Assembly (NCBI GenBank): GCA_043747875.1
Contig: JAYTOI010000098.1
Span: 1-64,000, forward strand
DNA length: 64,000 nucleotides
Direction of reading: 5' to 3'
Source: CADEED01 sp043747875
GTDB lineage: Bacteria; Pseudomonadota; Gammaproteobacteria; Steroidobacterales; Steroidobacteraceae
Shown here piece after piece: positions 38,500-46,901 of this stretch. How positions within the stretch are numbered: the first letter of the stretch is position 1; the number at the start of each line of letters is the position of its first letter. The notes below the pieces were generated by a model. That model was not told the DNA's origin, did no database searches, and was given only the letters and a program-made list of their open reading frames with translations. The translations under genes and the position numbers were made by a program.

Positions 38500-38545
38500 G
38501 GGTAATAAACAGGCCACTTAACAACAAGTGGCGCTGGTATTACCC
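38500..38545. promoter_or_regulatory. 46-bp double inverted-repeat operator, copy 1
   Basis: Outer arms GGGTAATA and TATTACCC, inner arms CCACTT and AAGTGG, every gap being exactly 6 bp. It ends 3 bp before the ATG of the deleted AbiEi copy. Arms and spacing are identical to 54177-54222. AbiEi antitoxins are known to repress their own promoters by binding inverted repeats. Confidence 0.85.
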
Positions 38546-38548
38546 GCC

Positions 38549-38806
38549 ATGAAAACCCGGAATCTCGATACAGCGCTGGATGCTTTTCGCAATAAGGGCG
38601 GCACACTGCGTACCCGCGATCTCATCGCGCTCGGAGTGCACACCGACGCGCTGTACACGCTGCGCGACAGCGGGCGCATCGTCGAGCTCGGCCGTGGTCC
38701 CTATCGTCATGTCGCCGTACCTGCAGGCGATCGAATGACCGGGAACGAAACCAAGAACGTCACAGCGTCCGTGCTCACTGGGCTTTCGCGTGTGCGAATT
38801 AGTTAG
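38549..38806 (+). pseudogene. Internally deleted AbiEi fused to AbiEii N-terminus
   Basis: The first ~50 codons match the AbiEi gene at 54226-54831. A deletion of about 450 bp then joins them to the last bases of that gene and to the start of the downstream toxin gene (ATG 38735 equivalent, TGNETKNVTASVL), which is now in frame. The fused 85-codon product lacks most of the antitoxin and nearly all of the toxin. The operator upstream is intact. Confidence 0.85.
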
Positions 38807-39153
38807 TCTTCATAATCGTAGATCTCGGTTCCGACAAGATCCACGAGCACTGTGTTGCATTCCACAGTGAACCAGGTCTGAAACAGCTTGCATGTGCGGC
38901 TTGGAGGCCACAGAGCCGGGTCGGTGTACCACCCATTCAATTCCATCTCGAAGAGCTGCGAGAAATTGCGGCGAATCCAGCGATGCAATTTGTCGCTCGA
39001 TTCCGCAACAGCGTCACCGATCAGATAGACCGTTCGTTCCTCATTCACTTCGTCAAGCGTCATGATGCGCTTCGTCTTCGCGGGGTCGACTTCGTTGGTC
39101 CAATCAACGGCGGGTTGTTTGTAGCGAAGGAGTAGTGCTGCGCGGTTGACCAT
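38803..39153 (-). CDS. Conserved-looking hypothetical protein, 116 aa
   Basis: Acidic protein beginning MVNRAALLLRYKQPAVDW, without membrane segments. The middle (IMTLDEVNEERTVYLI) looks like an amphipathic helix plus strand. No function recognised. Its stop overlaps the last bases of the deleted AbiE remnant on the other strand. The AbiEi-like gene ends 63 bp upstream in the same direction, so co-transcription is possible. Confidence 0.65.
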   Translation of the reverse strand: MVNRAALLLRYKQPAVDWTNEVDPAKTKRIMTLDEVNEERTVYLIGDAVAESSDKLHRWIRRNFSQLFEMELNGWYTDPALWPPSRTCKLFQTWFTVECNTVLVDLVGTEIYDYED

Positions 39154-39216
39154 GTGATGACCCGATCAAAACTTACGATTGAGAGGAGCGCCGTCGTGAG
39201 GGGTAAACCCGGACGG

Positions 39217-39801
39217 TCATCCCTTTGTTCCGCCGTAGGGTTTGAGCGCCTTCGCAACTTCTTTCAGCTCTGGCTTCGTCACCAGCCCGCGGGTGAGAGC
39301 CTGCGTAGCGGCCTGGCGGAGCAGGTCAGGTGTGACACTGGAGTGGGCACAGTCAACGAGCGTGCGGCGCGTGGAGGTCACGGGCACGGCGCCCACCCAG
39401 GTGCGCTCTTTGTTAGGTACGTCGGCGTAATGCAGCGTGAGGCCTTTCGGCACGCGCAGGCGTCGTTGACTCCAATCTAGCGGCAGCGTGAGATGTATTT
39501 GTGCCGGCAGTGAATCGGAAAGGCCGTGTAGTGAGAGTGCCGTTTGGTGCGAGAGGACTGCCGCGGAGTCGGCCCACAGCCACGCGGCCACGAGGTCCTC
39601 GTGTTCGCCCGGCGGGAAGTGGACCAGGCGGTAGATGCCGCGGCGTATCCGCGTGATGTTGCCGGCCTTCTGGTGATGCGCCAGCAGGGGGTCGGAATAG
39701 CCGGCAGCCGCAGCTTGCCGAGTCGTGAAGAGGCCTTCCTGCGAGGCGGCGACGTCGTAGAGCGCTTGCCAGGCGGGCCCGGTGGGAGAGGCGTGGGTCA
39801 T
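39217..39801 (-). CDS. AbiEi-type antitoxin/transcription regulator
   Basis: 194 residues from the ATG at 39801 (MTHASPTGPAW). The N-terminal winged helix reads GLFTTRQAAAAGYSDPLL, followed by NITRIRRGIYRLVHFPP and the C-terminal AbiEi domain (LSHQTALSLHGLSD, TSTRRTLVDCA). In type IV systems this protein represses its operon and counters an AbiEii nucleotidyltransferase. No AbiEii gene follows it, so it is an orphan or its toxin has been lost. The dyad at 39801-39835 abuts the start codon. Confidence 0.8.
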   Translation of the reverse strand: MTHASPTGPAWQALYDVAASQEGLFTTRQAAAAGYSDPLLAHHQKAGNITRIRRGIYRLVHFPPGEHEDLVAAWLWADSAAVLSHQTALSLHGLSDSLPAQIHLTLPLDWSQRRLRVPKGLTLHYADVPNKERTWVGAVPVTSTRRTLVDCAHSSVTPDLLRQAATQALTRGLVTKPELKEVAKALKPYGGTKG

Positions 39802-39835
39802 GCACAAAACGCAAGTTATATTGAAGTTTCGTGCA
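39801..39835. promoter_or_regulatory. Operator dyad at the start of the orphan AbiEi gene
   Basis: Arms TGCACAAAAC and GTTTCGTGCA (9 of 10 complementary), 15 bp apart, with an AAGT/AAGTT core. Closely related to the dyad at 54108-54138. Confidence 0.65.
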
Positions 39836-39887
39836 AGAAGGTGGCCACGCTGCCGGCCTATTGATAAACCTCCGCGGTGCGCGCAAT

Positions 39888-39904
39888 CTTCCACAATATG
39901 GAAG
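39888..39904. promoter_or_regulatory. Palindromic operator upstream of the intact AbiE pair
   Basis: CTTCCA and TGGAAG arms around a 5-bp centre, about 25 bp before the likely GTG start of the AbiEi gene at 39930. Probable site of autorepression. Confidence 0.65.
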
Positions 39905-39929
39905 TTTCTGGAAATTCCTGAGATGCGCC

Positions 39930-40583
39930 GTGCAGACTCTTATCTATGAGCTCGCAGAGCGGGGCCTGGCGAACCGTGTACTGACGGATTCACAGCTTGC
40001 CCGGGTTCTCGCCGGAACCGACCAGCGTCGCTACCACCTCGTAAACCGCGCGATGAAGGCCGGCGAGTTGCACCGGCTCAAACGCGGGTTGTACCTCGTC
40101 GATGCCCGCTTTCGCGATTACCCTGCGCACCCGTTCGCGCTGGCACAGGCATTCGTCGCAGCCAGCTACGTCTCTTTCGAAACGGCGCTGGCACATCACG
40201 GTTGGATTCCAGAAGTGGTGCGAACCGTCGCGAGCGTGACGCCGGCCACGAAATCGCTGGCTTACGAACACGAAGTTTTCGGCCGCTTCTCGTTTCAGCC
40301 GCTCGCGACCGAGCCCGGATACTTCCTCGAGCTCGTCGAGCGAGTGCAGATCGATCAACAGGTTGCCCTAGTTGCCCAACCCGCGCGCGCGCTCCTCGAC
40401 CTGGTGTGCGAGCGCAAAGTCGATTGGCAGGGGATCAAATGGATCGTTGAAGGACTGCGCATCGGGCCGGAGTCGCTGCGAAAGATCACGAGTGCGGATG
40501 TCCGCACCCTCGCGCTCATCTACAAGCAGAAGCGTGTGAAGAAATTTCTGAGATCACTGGCTCAGGAGTTAGGCCATGATTGA
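39930..40583 (+). CDS. abiEi: AbiEi-type antitoxin of an intact type IV pair
   Basis: 217 residues if started at GTG 39930; the frame is open further upstream without a better start, so the start is uncertain. The N-terminal winged helix reads LTDSQLARVLAGTDQRRYHLVNRAM and is followed by GELHRLKRGLYLVD, typical of the family. Then comes the AbiEi C-terminal domain (SYVSFETALAHHGWIPE, ARALLDLVCE). It overlaps the toxin gene by 8 bp. Confidence 0.85.
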   Translation: MQTLIYELAERGLANRVLTDSQLARVLAGTDQRRYHLVNRAMKAGELHRLKRGLYLVDARFRDYPAHPFALAQAFVAASYVSFETALAHHGWIPEVVRTVASVTPATKSLAYEHEVFGRFSFQPLATEPGYFLELVERVQIDQQVALVAQPARALLDLVCERKVDWQGIKWIVEGLRIGPESLRKITSADVRTLALIYKQKRVKKFLRSLAQELGHD

Positions 40584-41424
40584 ATTGATCCAGCGGCGAC
40601 TCGCGCGATACAAAGCAGCCAATGCTATCGAAGAGGAGCTGGCTACCAAGGAGGCGCTGCAAGAGGTGGCGTTGTATGCACTTTGGCGAGCGGGATTTTT
40701 CGACGTGGCCGCATTTCAGGGCGGTACGAGCCTGCGCATACTGCACAAGTTGCCGCGCTTTTCCGAAGACATGGACTTCATTCTGAAAGCGCCGGACCCC
40801 GCGTTTGCCTGGGGCATCTATCTTCCGCAAGTGCGAGATTGTCTGGAAGAGTTTGGGTTGAAGTCCGAGGTGCTCGACAACTCGCGTATGGACCGCAACG
40901 TACGCGAGGCGCTGCTAAAAGATGACTCAATCGCAAATCAATTGAACCTGCAGTTCTTTCGCGGCGCTGCGGACCGGCAGATCAAGATCAAATTCGAAAT
41001 CGATGTGAGCCCGCCAGCGGAGTCCGGATTCGAATATTCATATCTGGATTTTCCACTCGACTTTGAAGTGTGCCACCAGGATCTGCCCAGCAATTTCGCG
41101 CTGAAGATCCACGCCGTTCTATGCCGCCCGTATCTCAAAGGTCGCGATTGGTTCGACTTCAACTGGTACGTGAAGCAGAAAGTTGCCCCCAAGCTTGCGC
41201 ACCTTCAGGCCGCCTTGCGGCAGCACGGCCCATGGGCTGGCCAGGCCATCAATGTTGATATGGCGTGGGTGATTGAAGCGCTCAATGCAAAGATCGGCGC
41301 GATCGATTGGAAGGCGGCGGTCCAGGATGTCGCGCGATTCCTCAACCCCATCGAGCGCAAGAGTCTGGAGCTGTGGAGTCCAAAATTCTTTTCCAGCCGC
41401 GTCGCGGTTTTGCGCGCCTTCTGA
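40576..41424 (+). CDS. abiEii: AbiEii-type nucleotidyltransferase toxin
   Basis: 282 residues. Nucleotidyltransferase motifs are complete: GGTSLRILHKLPRFSEDMDF gives GGxS and the SEDxD catalytic acids, and a later KIKFEIDV provides the third acid. AbiEii/MenT-type toxins transfer nucleotides to tRNA or other acceptors. Normal length and paired with the upstream antitoxin by an 8-bp overlap, so this is the one complete AbiE system in the window. The last ~195 bp are duplicated at 50494-50688. Confidence 0.9.
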   Translation: MIELIQRRLARYKAANAIEEELATKEALQEVALYALWRAGFFDVAAFQGGTSLRILHKLPRFSEDMDFILKAPDPAFAWGIYLPQVRDCLEEFGLKSEVLDNSRMDRNVREALLKDDSIANQLNLQFFRGAADRQIKIKFEIDVSPPAESGFEYSYLDFPLDFEVCHQDLPSNFALKIHAVLCRPYLKGRDWFDFNWYVKQKVAPKLAHLQAALRQHGPWAGQAINVDMAWVIEALNAKIGAIDWKAAVQDVARFLNPIERKSLELWSPKFFSSRVAVLRAF

Positions 41425-41477
41425 ACTTCGATTCGGCGCGTCACCACAGCGGATCAATTCTGCGAGCGTCAGTGTGC

Positions 41478-41572
41478 TGATGGATTGGACGGACGATCGC
41501 TAAATCGTTTTTTGGATCAGTAGCTTGGCGTCGGCGGAGAAGGCTCGTCTCCTTTATGTCTCCTTGATCGCG
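41478..41572 (+). repeat. Dispersed ~95-bp repeat, copy B
   Basis: Same order of blocks as copy A: TGATGGATTGGACGGACGAT, CGCTAAATCG, ATCAGTAGCTTGGCGT and GTCTCCTTTATGTCTCC. It lies 53 bp after the AbiEii stop. ACGAT/ATCGT followed by six Ts could act as a weak terminator. Confidence 0.85.
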
Positions 41573-41627
41573 CAATTGATTTCATGTCGCTCATGTTCAT
41601 ACTCGCCGACACATCAGGAGTCGTGCG

Positions 41628-41816
41628 ATGACCAAAGCAGCAATCATCAAGGTGGCCCAGGCGGTTGAGGTCGTCGGGAAGCCGAAGCCGAAGCTGACGC
41701 TCGCGCAAAGTCTGGCGGCATTTGATCCTGCGTGCCACGGTGGGGAAGTCATGGCTGCTTCCGGCGGTCGTCTTGCGATCCGCAAGTCGGTCAAGAGAGG
41801 TAAAGGTCGCGTATGA
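41628..41816 (+). CDS. Small basic protein resembling the C-terminus of a MazE/AbrB antitoxin
   Basis: 62 residues. LAQSLAAFDPACHGGEVMAA resembles the toxin-binding tail of MazE/AbrB-type antitoxins, but no DNA-binding hairpin precedes it, so this may be a truncated or chimeric antitoxin. No toxin gene follows. Confidence 0.45.
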   Translation: MTKAAIIKVAQAVEVVGKPKPKLTLAQSLAAFDPACHGGEVMAASGGRLAIRKSVKRGKGRV

Positions 41817-41826
41817 GTCGCGCTGA

Positions 41827-42192
41827 GTGAAACCGCCGCAGATCGTCTTGCCCGGTCAGAGGCTCGATACCTCGAAAAAACCCAGGACGCTCACACCATC
41901 CGAGATCGAATTGTTGCAGCAGGATTTGAAGGCAGCGCTTAGGGTCCTCGGCCAAGATGAAGTTGACGACGCGCACGCGCTGATGCGAGGACAAGGCTTT
42001 CGCAGCGAAGACTTCGAAATTCTTGAAAGAGCAGACCCGTCGCTACCGGCGCTGAGTGCAGTCACCGGTACGGTTGTGGTGCTGCGCAGAAGCAATAGAG
42101 CGTCGAGGACCTATGCCACCGGGCACGGTTCAACGTGGCTCGAACAGTTTTGCGCTGACCTGAAGCTGGGCGTGTTTGGGCAACAGAAATAA
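41827..42192 (+). CDS. Hypothetical protein, 121 aa
   Basis: Starts at GTG 41827, 10 bp after the previous stop. Soluble, with an acidic helical middle (LTPSEIELLQQDLKAAL) and a strand-rich C-terminal half. No family recognised. It may form a unit with the preceding small gene. Confidence 0.5.
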   Translation: MKPPQIVLPGQRLDTSKKPRTLTPSEIELLQQDLKAALRVLGQDEVDDAHALMRGQGFRSEDFEILERADPSLPALSAVTGTVVVLRRSNRASRTYATGHGSTWLEQFCADLKLGVFGQQK

Positions 42193-42239
42193 CGAGGCTT
42201 ACTAGCTAGGTCACGCGTGCCACTCATTGCGACGGCGTC

Positions 42240-42389
42240 GGGTTAGGCCCGCGAGAAGCCCCGGGGTCGGATCCGTCTATCGGTTCGTGCTGCGCCTCGT
42301 AGGCGTTAATTTGGGTTGCCAGCCCATTCGAGGTGATCGCCATCGGGCGTGCCTTTCTTTGAGCCCCACGGACGTTTCACCTCTGCCAT
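42240..42389 (-). pseudogene. HigA-type antitoxin remnant
   Basis: Read on the minus strand, RPWGSKKGTPDGDHLE continues after a frameshift as ATQINAYEAQHEPID, the sequence pattern of the N-terminal part of HigA-like antitoxins. The helix-turn-helix half and any HigB toxin are missing. Confidence 0.5.
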
Positions 42390-42429
42390 TGCAGCGCGAT
42401 GATCCGCCGCGTTCCGAATCGGTTTGACG

Positions 42430-42651
42430 TCAGTCGTCATGCTTCGCCTCCGTCGCATCTCCGTCGGCATTGATACCGCTGGCCTTTGCGCGAGCCAACA
42501 GATTCGTCCTGAGTGAGCGAAATTCCGAAACCCGCAAGTGGCGTTTCAGCGCCTCACGGGCGAGGTCGCTTTTGGAAATTTCAAGAGCAGTGCTCTGGCG
42601 TTGCAGCTCCAGATCCAGGTCATCCGGCAGGTGAAGCCTTATGGTGCTCAC
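42430..42651 (-). CDS. Ribbon-helix-helix (CopG/Arc-type) antitoxin-like protein
   Basis: 73 residues if started at the GTG at 42651 (MSTIRLHLPDDL). The beta strand STIRLHLP and two helices (DLELQRQSTALEISKSDLAREAL) match the ribbon-helix-helix DNA-binding fold of VapB/ParD antitoxins. The expected toxin downstream (below 42430) is absent. It lies 14 bp beyond the stop of the ATPase gene in the same direction, so it could be read from that promoter. Confidence 0.65.
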   Translation of the reverse strand: MSTIRLHLPDDLDLELQRQSTALEISKSDLAREALKRHLRVSEFRSLRTNLLARAKASGINADGDATEAKHDD

Positions 42652-42665
42652 GTTCGCTCGTACAT

Positions 42666-43913
42666 TTAGTGTTCCCACAACTGGCGCAAGGGCACGGCAA
42701 ACAGTTTCTCGCCAAAGTTTATGGAGGCGCTGCCATCGTAGAGCACTACACCAGCCGTGAAGCGCGTACCCGCGACATCACGGAGTTTGCGAAGGCCCCT
42801 GAAGTCCGCCTCCGTCACCGTCGCGGCTGCTTTCACCTCGACTCCCGCGACAGTGAAGCTGCCTTGCTCCAGCACAATGTCCACTTCGAAGTCATCGCGG
42901 TCGCGGTAGTGGAAGAAGTCGATGGGCTCGGTACGCCAGCTCGCCTGCCGACGCAGCTCTTGTAGTGCAAAGGTTTCCAGCAGTAAACCAAGTCGCTGCC
43001 GATCCTTGTTGAGCGCAGCAGCGTCGACGCCCAGGAGCGCGCATGCCAATCCCGTATCTGCCATGTGGAGCTTGGGCGTTTTCACCAGTCGGCTTAGGCG
43101 GTTGCTGTGCCACGGTGCAAGTCGTTCGAGCAGAAATATCCGCTCCAGCACGGTGACGTATTCGTGAATCGTTTGCCGATTGATTTGAAACGGTGCGGCG
43201 AGATCTGACACATTGATCAGCCGCGCAGTGTGCGCGGCCGCGAGGGCGAGCAGCCTCGGTAACGCATCAAAGGAATGAATGCGAGTCAAATCGCGAACGT
43301 CGCGCTGGATCTGAGTTTCCACCAGATCACGGTACCAGGCACGGCGACGGGCCGGTGCTCGCCGGATTAGCGCAGCGGGATATCCGCCGGCAACGATACG
43401 CTGAGCCAGTTCGGCACCCAGGGGTTTCGCAATGGCGGTTCGAAAGCCATTGTCGAACAAGGCGTCGAGAAAGCGCGGCCGCTGCCGCGAGAGTTCGCAC
43501 TGCGCAAGCGGGTGCAGTCGGAGCAGGCCCATTCGTCCTGCCAACGAATCAGCCAGAGCGGGCACCAGCAGTACGTTGGCTGAGCCAGTCAAGATGTAGC
43601 GACCAGCGGCACGCCGCTGGTCGATGGCCATCTTGAGCGAAGTAAATATTTCAGGTACGCGCTGCACCTCATCGAGAATCGACCGCGGAGGCAACCCTGC
43701 GACAAAGCCGATGGGATCGCCGCGAGCCGCCGCGCGAACAGCGTCATCGTCAAACGACACGTACCGATAGCCCCGTCGTTCGCCGACCATGCGGGCCAAG
43801 GTTGTCTTGCCGCACTGGCGCGGGCCATGAATGAGTACGGCGGGTGTATCTGCCAGCGCTTCACGCAGACGCGGCGTGAGGTAGCGAGGGTAGGGTGAAA
43901 TTGCCTTGGGCAC
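42666..43913 (-). CDS. AAA ATPase with DUF4143 nuclease-like domain
   Basis: 415 residues. Walker A GPRQCGKTTLA and Walker B SILDEVQRVPE form the N-terminal AAA part. The C-terminal DUF4143 region contains EVDIVLEQG and GVEVKAA, resembling a restriction-endonuclease-fold core (D and E-x-K). Such ATPases are common as solitary genes in accessory regions; their role is not established. Three tandem 23-bp repeats precede it. Confidence 0.85.
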   Translation of the reverse strand: MPKAISPYPRYLTPRLREALADTPAVLIHGPRQCGKTTLARMVGERRGYRYVSFDDDAVRAAARGDPIGFVAGLPPRSILDEVQRVPEIFTSLKMAIDQRRAAGRYILTGSANVLLVPALADSLAGRMGLLRLHPLAQCELSRQRPRFLDALFDNGFRTAIAKPLGAELAQRIVAGGYPAALIRRAPARRRAWYRDLVETQIQRDVRDLTRIHSFDALPRLLALAAAHTARLINVSDLAAPFQINRQTIHEYVTVLERIFLLERLAPWHSNRLSRLVKTPKLHMADTGLACALLGVDAAALNKDRQRLGLLLETFALQELRRQASWRTEPIDFFHYRDRDDFEVDIVLEQGSFTVAGVEVKAAATVTEADFRGLRKLRDVAGTRFTAGVVLYDGSASINFGEKLFAVPLRQLWEH

Positions 43914-43935
43914 GTTTCATGCTAGGCCGGATTCC

Positions 43936-44004
43936 CGGCTGATTGCAAGTATCAAGGTCGGCTGATTGCTAAAATAGATGTCGGCTGATTGCTAGAATTA
44001 TTGG
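43936..44004. promoter_or_regulatory. Three tandem 23-bp repeats between divergent promoters
   Basis: CGGCTGATTGC occurs at 43936, 43959 and 43982, exactly 23 bp apart. The intervening 12 bp are AT-rich and vary. The array lies between the divergent ATPase (start 43913) and primase-helicase (start 44057) genes. Repeats two helical turns apart suggest cooperative binding of a regulator. Confidence 0.7.
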
Positions 44005-44056
44005 GCTCCATTGCTCAAGTGTGTGATCCCGCCTTCAACCGGCTATTCTCAGTGGC

Positions 44057-46471
44057 ATGGAAGATGGCTCCGAGAACAGTGCACTTCTCCGGGCGAAGCT
44101 CGCGGCGCTCGAGGAACAGTGCCTTGCCCTGAAGCGCCGGATCGAGCGTCTGGAGCCATCGGCGGTGCGATCACCGACACCACTATCGTCTGCCGAGGTG
44201 ACAGCTGCCTCGCCGTCCGCCCAGAAAGTAGGTCTGTTTCGAAAGCTGTTTTCCGGACGCATGGATGTCGTTCCGGTCCGCTGGGAGAATTCAGGCACCG
44301 GACGCTCAGGCTACGCGCCTGCCTGCCGAAACGAGTGGGTGCGCGGGGTTTGCGAAAAGCCGCAGGTGAAATGTGGTGAGTGCCCCAATCAAGCTTTTAT
44401 CCCGGTCTCAGACGACGTCATCTCGTCGCATCTGCGCGGCAAGGCCGCAGCGCGGCGTGGCGACGCCCCCTTTGTATGTGGCGTTTATCCACTTCTCGCT
44501 GACGACACCTGCTGGTTTCTGGCGGTGGACTTCGACGGCGAGGAATGGGCAGCGGACGCGCTGGCGTTCTTCGAGACTTGCCGGGTCAACGGCGTTCCCG
44601 CGGCAATCGAACGATCGAGATCGGGGGAAGGTGGCCACGTCTGGATCTTCTTCTCGTGGCCGGTGCTGGCGCGTGAGGCGCGATCACTCGGCGCAAGCCT
44701 GCTGACGCAGACGATGGAGCGTCGTCCAGAGATCGGATTTTTATCCTACGACCGCATGTTTCCGAGCCAAGACGTGATGCCACGCGGCGGTTTCGGCAAC
44801 TTGATCGCACTGCCGCTGCAGCGGCCGGCACGTGAATACGGCAACAGCGTCTTTGTTGATGAGCGGTTGCAGCCCTTTTCGGACCAGTGGGCGTTCCTCG
44901 CATCGCTCCCGCGCCTCTCGCCTCAAGAGGTAAAGGATCTCGTGAACAATGCCCAAGCGAAGGATAGGGTGCTCGGCGTTCGTATGCCGGTGGAGGATGA
45001 CGATGGAGATGAGCCGTGGCGCAGGCTGCCTTCACGACAAAAGGTGTTCGAGCGCGTGGCTGATCCGCTGCCGGAACGTCTCAAGATTACCTTGGCGGAC
45101 GGGATCTACATCGACCGCCTGGCCCTGCCACCTTCGATGGTTGCTCGCCTGGTGAGATTGGCAGCATTTCAGAACCCGGAGTTCTACCGTGCACAGGCGA
45201 TGCGACTAACTACGCATGACAAGCCGCGCATCGTCTCTTGTGCGTCGCTGCATCGACGTCATGTGGAATTGCCCCGAGGGTGCCTGGGAGAAGCCCTTGA
45301 CCTCCTGAAAGCGCACGGAGTGAGAGCGGAAATTGATGACCAACGCGATCTTGGCGTCGCGCTTACCAGCCAGTTCACCGGAACCTTGCGCGATGAGCAA
45401 CAGATCGCTGTCGACGCCTTGTTGCCGCATGACTGCGGAGTGCTGGCCGCGACGACAGCGTTCGGAAAGACGGTGGTCGCGGCGGCCTTGATCGCGCACC
45501 GCGAGCGCGGCGTATTAGTCCTCGTTCATCGCAAGGAGCTGCTGACGCAGTGGGTGGAGCGCTTGAAGCAGTTTCTGTCGATCAACGCCGACCAAATCGG
45601 CGTGATTGGCGGTGGAAAGCGCAAGCCCACCGGATGCATCGACGTAGCCGTGATCCAGAGCTTGGTGCGCAAGGGTGAAGTGTCGGATCTGATATCAGGC
45701 TACGGGCATCTGATCGTGGATGAGTGCCATCATCTTTCGGCTTCGAGTTTTGAGCTCGTGGCGCGACGCTCAAAGGCGCGTTATGTGTTGGGACTTTCTG
45801 CCACGGTCACCCGCAAGGATGGACACCATCCGATCATCCACATGCAGTGCGGCCCGGTGCGGCATCGGGTCAACGCCAAGCTTCAAGCCGCTCGGCGCGG
45901 ATTCGATCACAAGGTGCGCATCCGACGGACGGATTTTTCTGTGCCCGTCAGTTTGGATGGCAGCCGTATCTCTATGCCGGGGTTGTATGCCGCTTTGGCG
46001 CAAGACGAGGCGCGCAACGCCGCGATCTTCGACGATGTTCTGACGGCTCTCGATGCTGGCCGGTGCCCATTGATCCTGACTGAACGACGTGACCATCTCG
46101 ATCTACTGCAAAACAGATTCGCACGGTTCACCAAAAACCTGATCGTGCTCCATGGCGGCTTGTCTACAGTCGAGCGTCGTGCGGCGCGGGAAGCTCTGCG
46201 GTCATCGTCGGAGGGTGAACGACTCGTGTTGGCTACTGGTCGATATCTAGGGGAAGGGTTCGACGATTCACGATTCGATACGTTGTTTCTGCTAATGCCG
46301 ATATCGTGGAAGGGCACGTTGGCACAGTACGTTGGCCGTTTGCATCGCGACCATGACAGCAAGCGCGAAGTCATCGTCTACGACTATGTGGATTCTGCAG
46401 TTCCGGTGCTGGCGCGTATGGCTGCAAAGCGAGCGACGGGGTATCGGGCGCTGGGCTACGTTTTGGAGTAG
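44057..46471 (+). CDS. TOTE-type primase-helicase (AEP primase + DEAD/DEAH helicase)
   Basis: 804 residues. The N-terminus (1-35) is coiled-coil-like. A Cys-rich segment around residues 94-115 (CRNEW..C..CGECP) precedes an archaeo-eukaryotic primase domain with the catalytic pair in AVDFDGEEW (near residue 157) and the SGEGGHVWIFF motif. The C-terminal half is a superfamily II helicase: GK[T] loop in TTAFGKTVVAAA (~464), DECHH (~556), LSATVTRKDG, and QYVGRLHRDH as motif VI. This architecture is that described for TOTE conflict systems, thought to act against invading replicons; here that role is inferred. Confidence 0.85.
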   Translation: MEDGSENSALLRAKLAALEEQCLALKRRIERLEPSAVRSPTPLSSAEVTAASPSAQKVGLFRKLFSGRMDVVPVRWENSGTGRSGYAPACRNEWVRGVCEKPQVKCGECPNQAFIPVSDDVISSHLRGKAAARRGDAPFVCGVYPLLADDTCWFLAVDFDGEEWAADALAFFETCRVNGVPAAIERSRSGEGGHVWIFFSWPVLAREARSLGASLLTQTMERRPEIGFLSYDRMFPSQDVMPRGGFGNLIALPLQRPAREYGNSVFVDERLQPFSDQWAFLASLPRLSPQEVKDLVNNAQAKDRVLGVRMPVEDDDGDEPWRRLPSRQKVFERVADPLPERLKITLADGIYIDRLALPPSMVARLVRLAAFQNPEFYRAQAMRLTTHDKPRIVSCASLHRRHVELPRGCLGEALDLLKAHGVRAEIDDQRDLGVALTSQFTGTLRDEQQIAVDALLPHDCGVLAATTAFGKTVVAAALIAHRERGVLVLVHRKELLTQWVERLKQFLSINADQIGVIGGGKRKPTGCIDVAVIQSLVRKGEVSDLISGYGHLIVDECHHLSASSFELVARRSKARYVLGLSATVTRKDGHHPIIHMQCGPVRHRVNAKLQAARRGFDHKVRIRRTDFSVPVSLDGSRISMPGLYAALAQDEARNAAIFDDVLTALDAGRCPLILTERRDHLDLLQNRFARFTKNLIVLHGGLSTVERRAAREALRSSSEGERLVLATGRYLGEGFDDSRFDTLFLLMPISWKGTLAQYVGRLHRDHDSKREVIVYDYVDSAVPVLARMAAKRATGYRALGYVLE

Positions 46472-46528
46472 CGGGGTGCGCCGGGCACCACGCACCACGC
46501 ACCGCGACGTGCTTGCCCGGACAATGCG

Positions 46529-46551
46529 GATGCATTACCATGCAATGCATC
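46529..46551. promoter_or_regulatory. Operator dyad upstream of prlF-yhaV
   Basis: Perfect arms GATGCATT and AATGCATC separated by 7 bp, 20 bp before the prlF ATG. PrlF is known to bind its own promoter. Confidence 0.75.
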
Positions 46552-46571
46552 GCATTACCGAGAGCCCCGAC

Positions 46572-46901
46572 ATGGCCACCGCCCTCGAGTTGGAATCCAC
46601 GCTTACCGATCGCTATCAGACTACCGTGCCAGACGGCGTGCGCCGTGCACTGCGGCTTGGCAAGCGAGACAAGATTCGCTACCTGCTCCAACCTGGTGGG
46701 GCGGTCCTGATGACGCGTGCCACGCGGATGGATAAAGATGATCCGGTCTTGGGCGAGTTCCTCCGCTTCATCGCACAGGACATCGCGGCTCACCCTCGAA
46801 ACGTTCGGGCCGTCGGGCAAAAGCTGCGCTCCAGAATCCAGGTGCTGGTTGGCCGCGTGAAGTTAGATCTCGATGCGCCGCTCGATCCGAAGGACGAATG
46901 A
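46572..46901 (+). CDS. prlF: PrlF-type antitoxin
   Basis: 109 residues with an AbrB-like swapped hairpin (STLTDRYQTTVPDGVRRAL and a following KIRYLLQPGG strand pair). The C-terminal region carries DDPVLGEFLRFIAQDI, conserved in PrlF/SohA. It forms a type II toxin-antitoxin pair with the overlapping yhaV gene (ATGA overlap at 46898). Confidence 0.88.
   Translation: MATALELESTLTDRYQTTVPDGVRRALRLGKRDKIRYLLQPGGAVLMTRATRMDKDDPVLGEFLRFIAQDIAAHPRNVRAVGQKLRSRIQVLVGRVKLDLDAPLDPKDE

Noticed and set aside
41231..41424. The duplicated AbiEii end as part of a mobile-element boundary
   Set aside because: The copy includes only the coding end and a little past the stop, with no terminal repeats.
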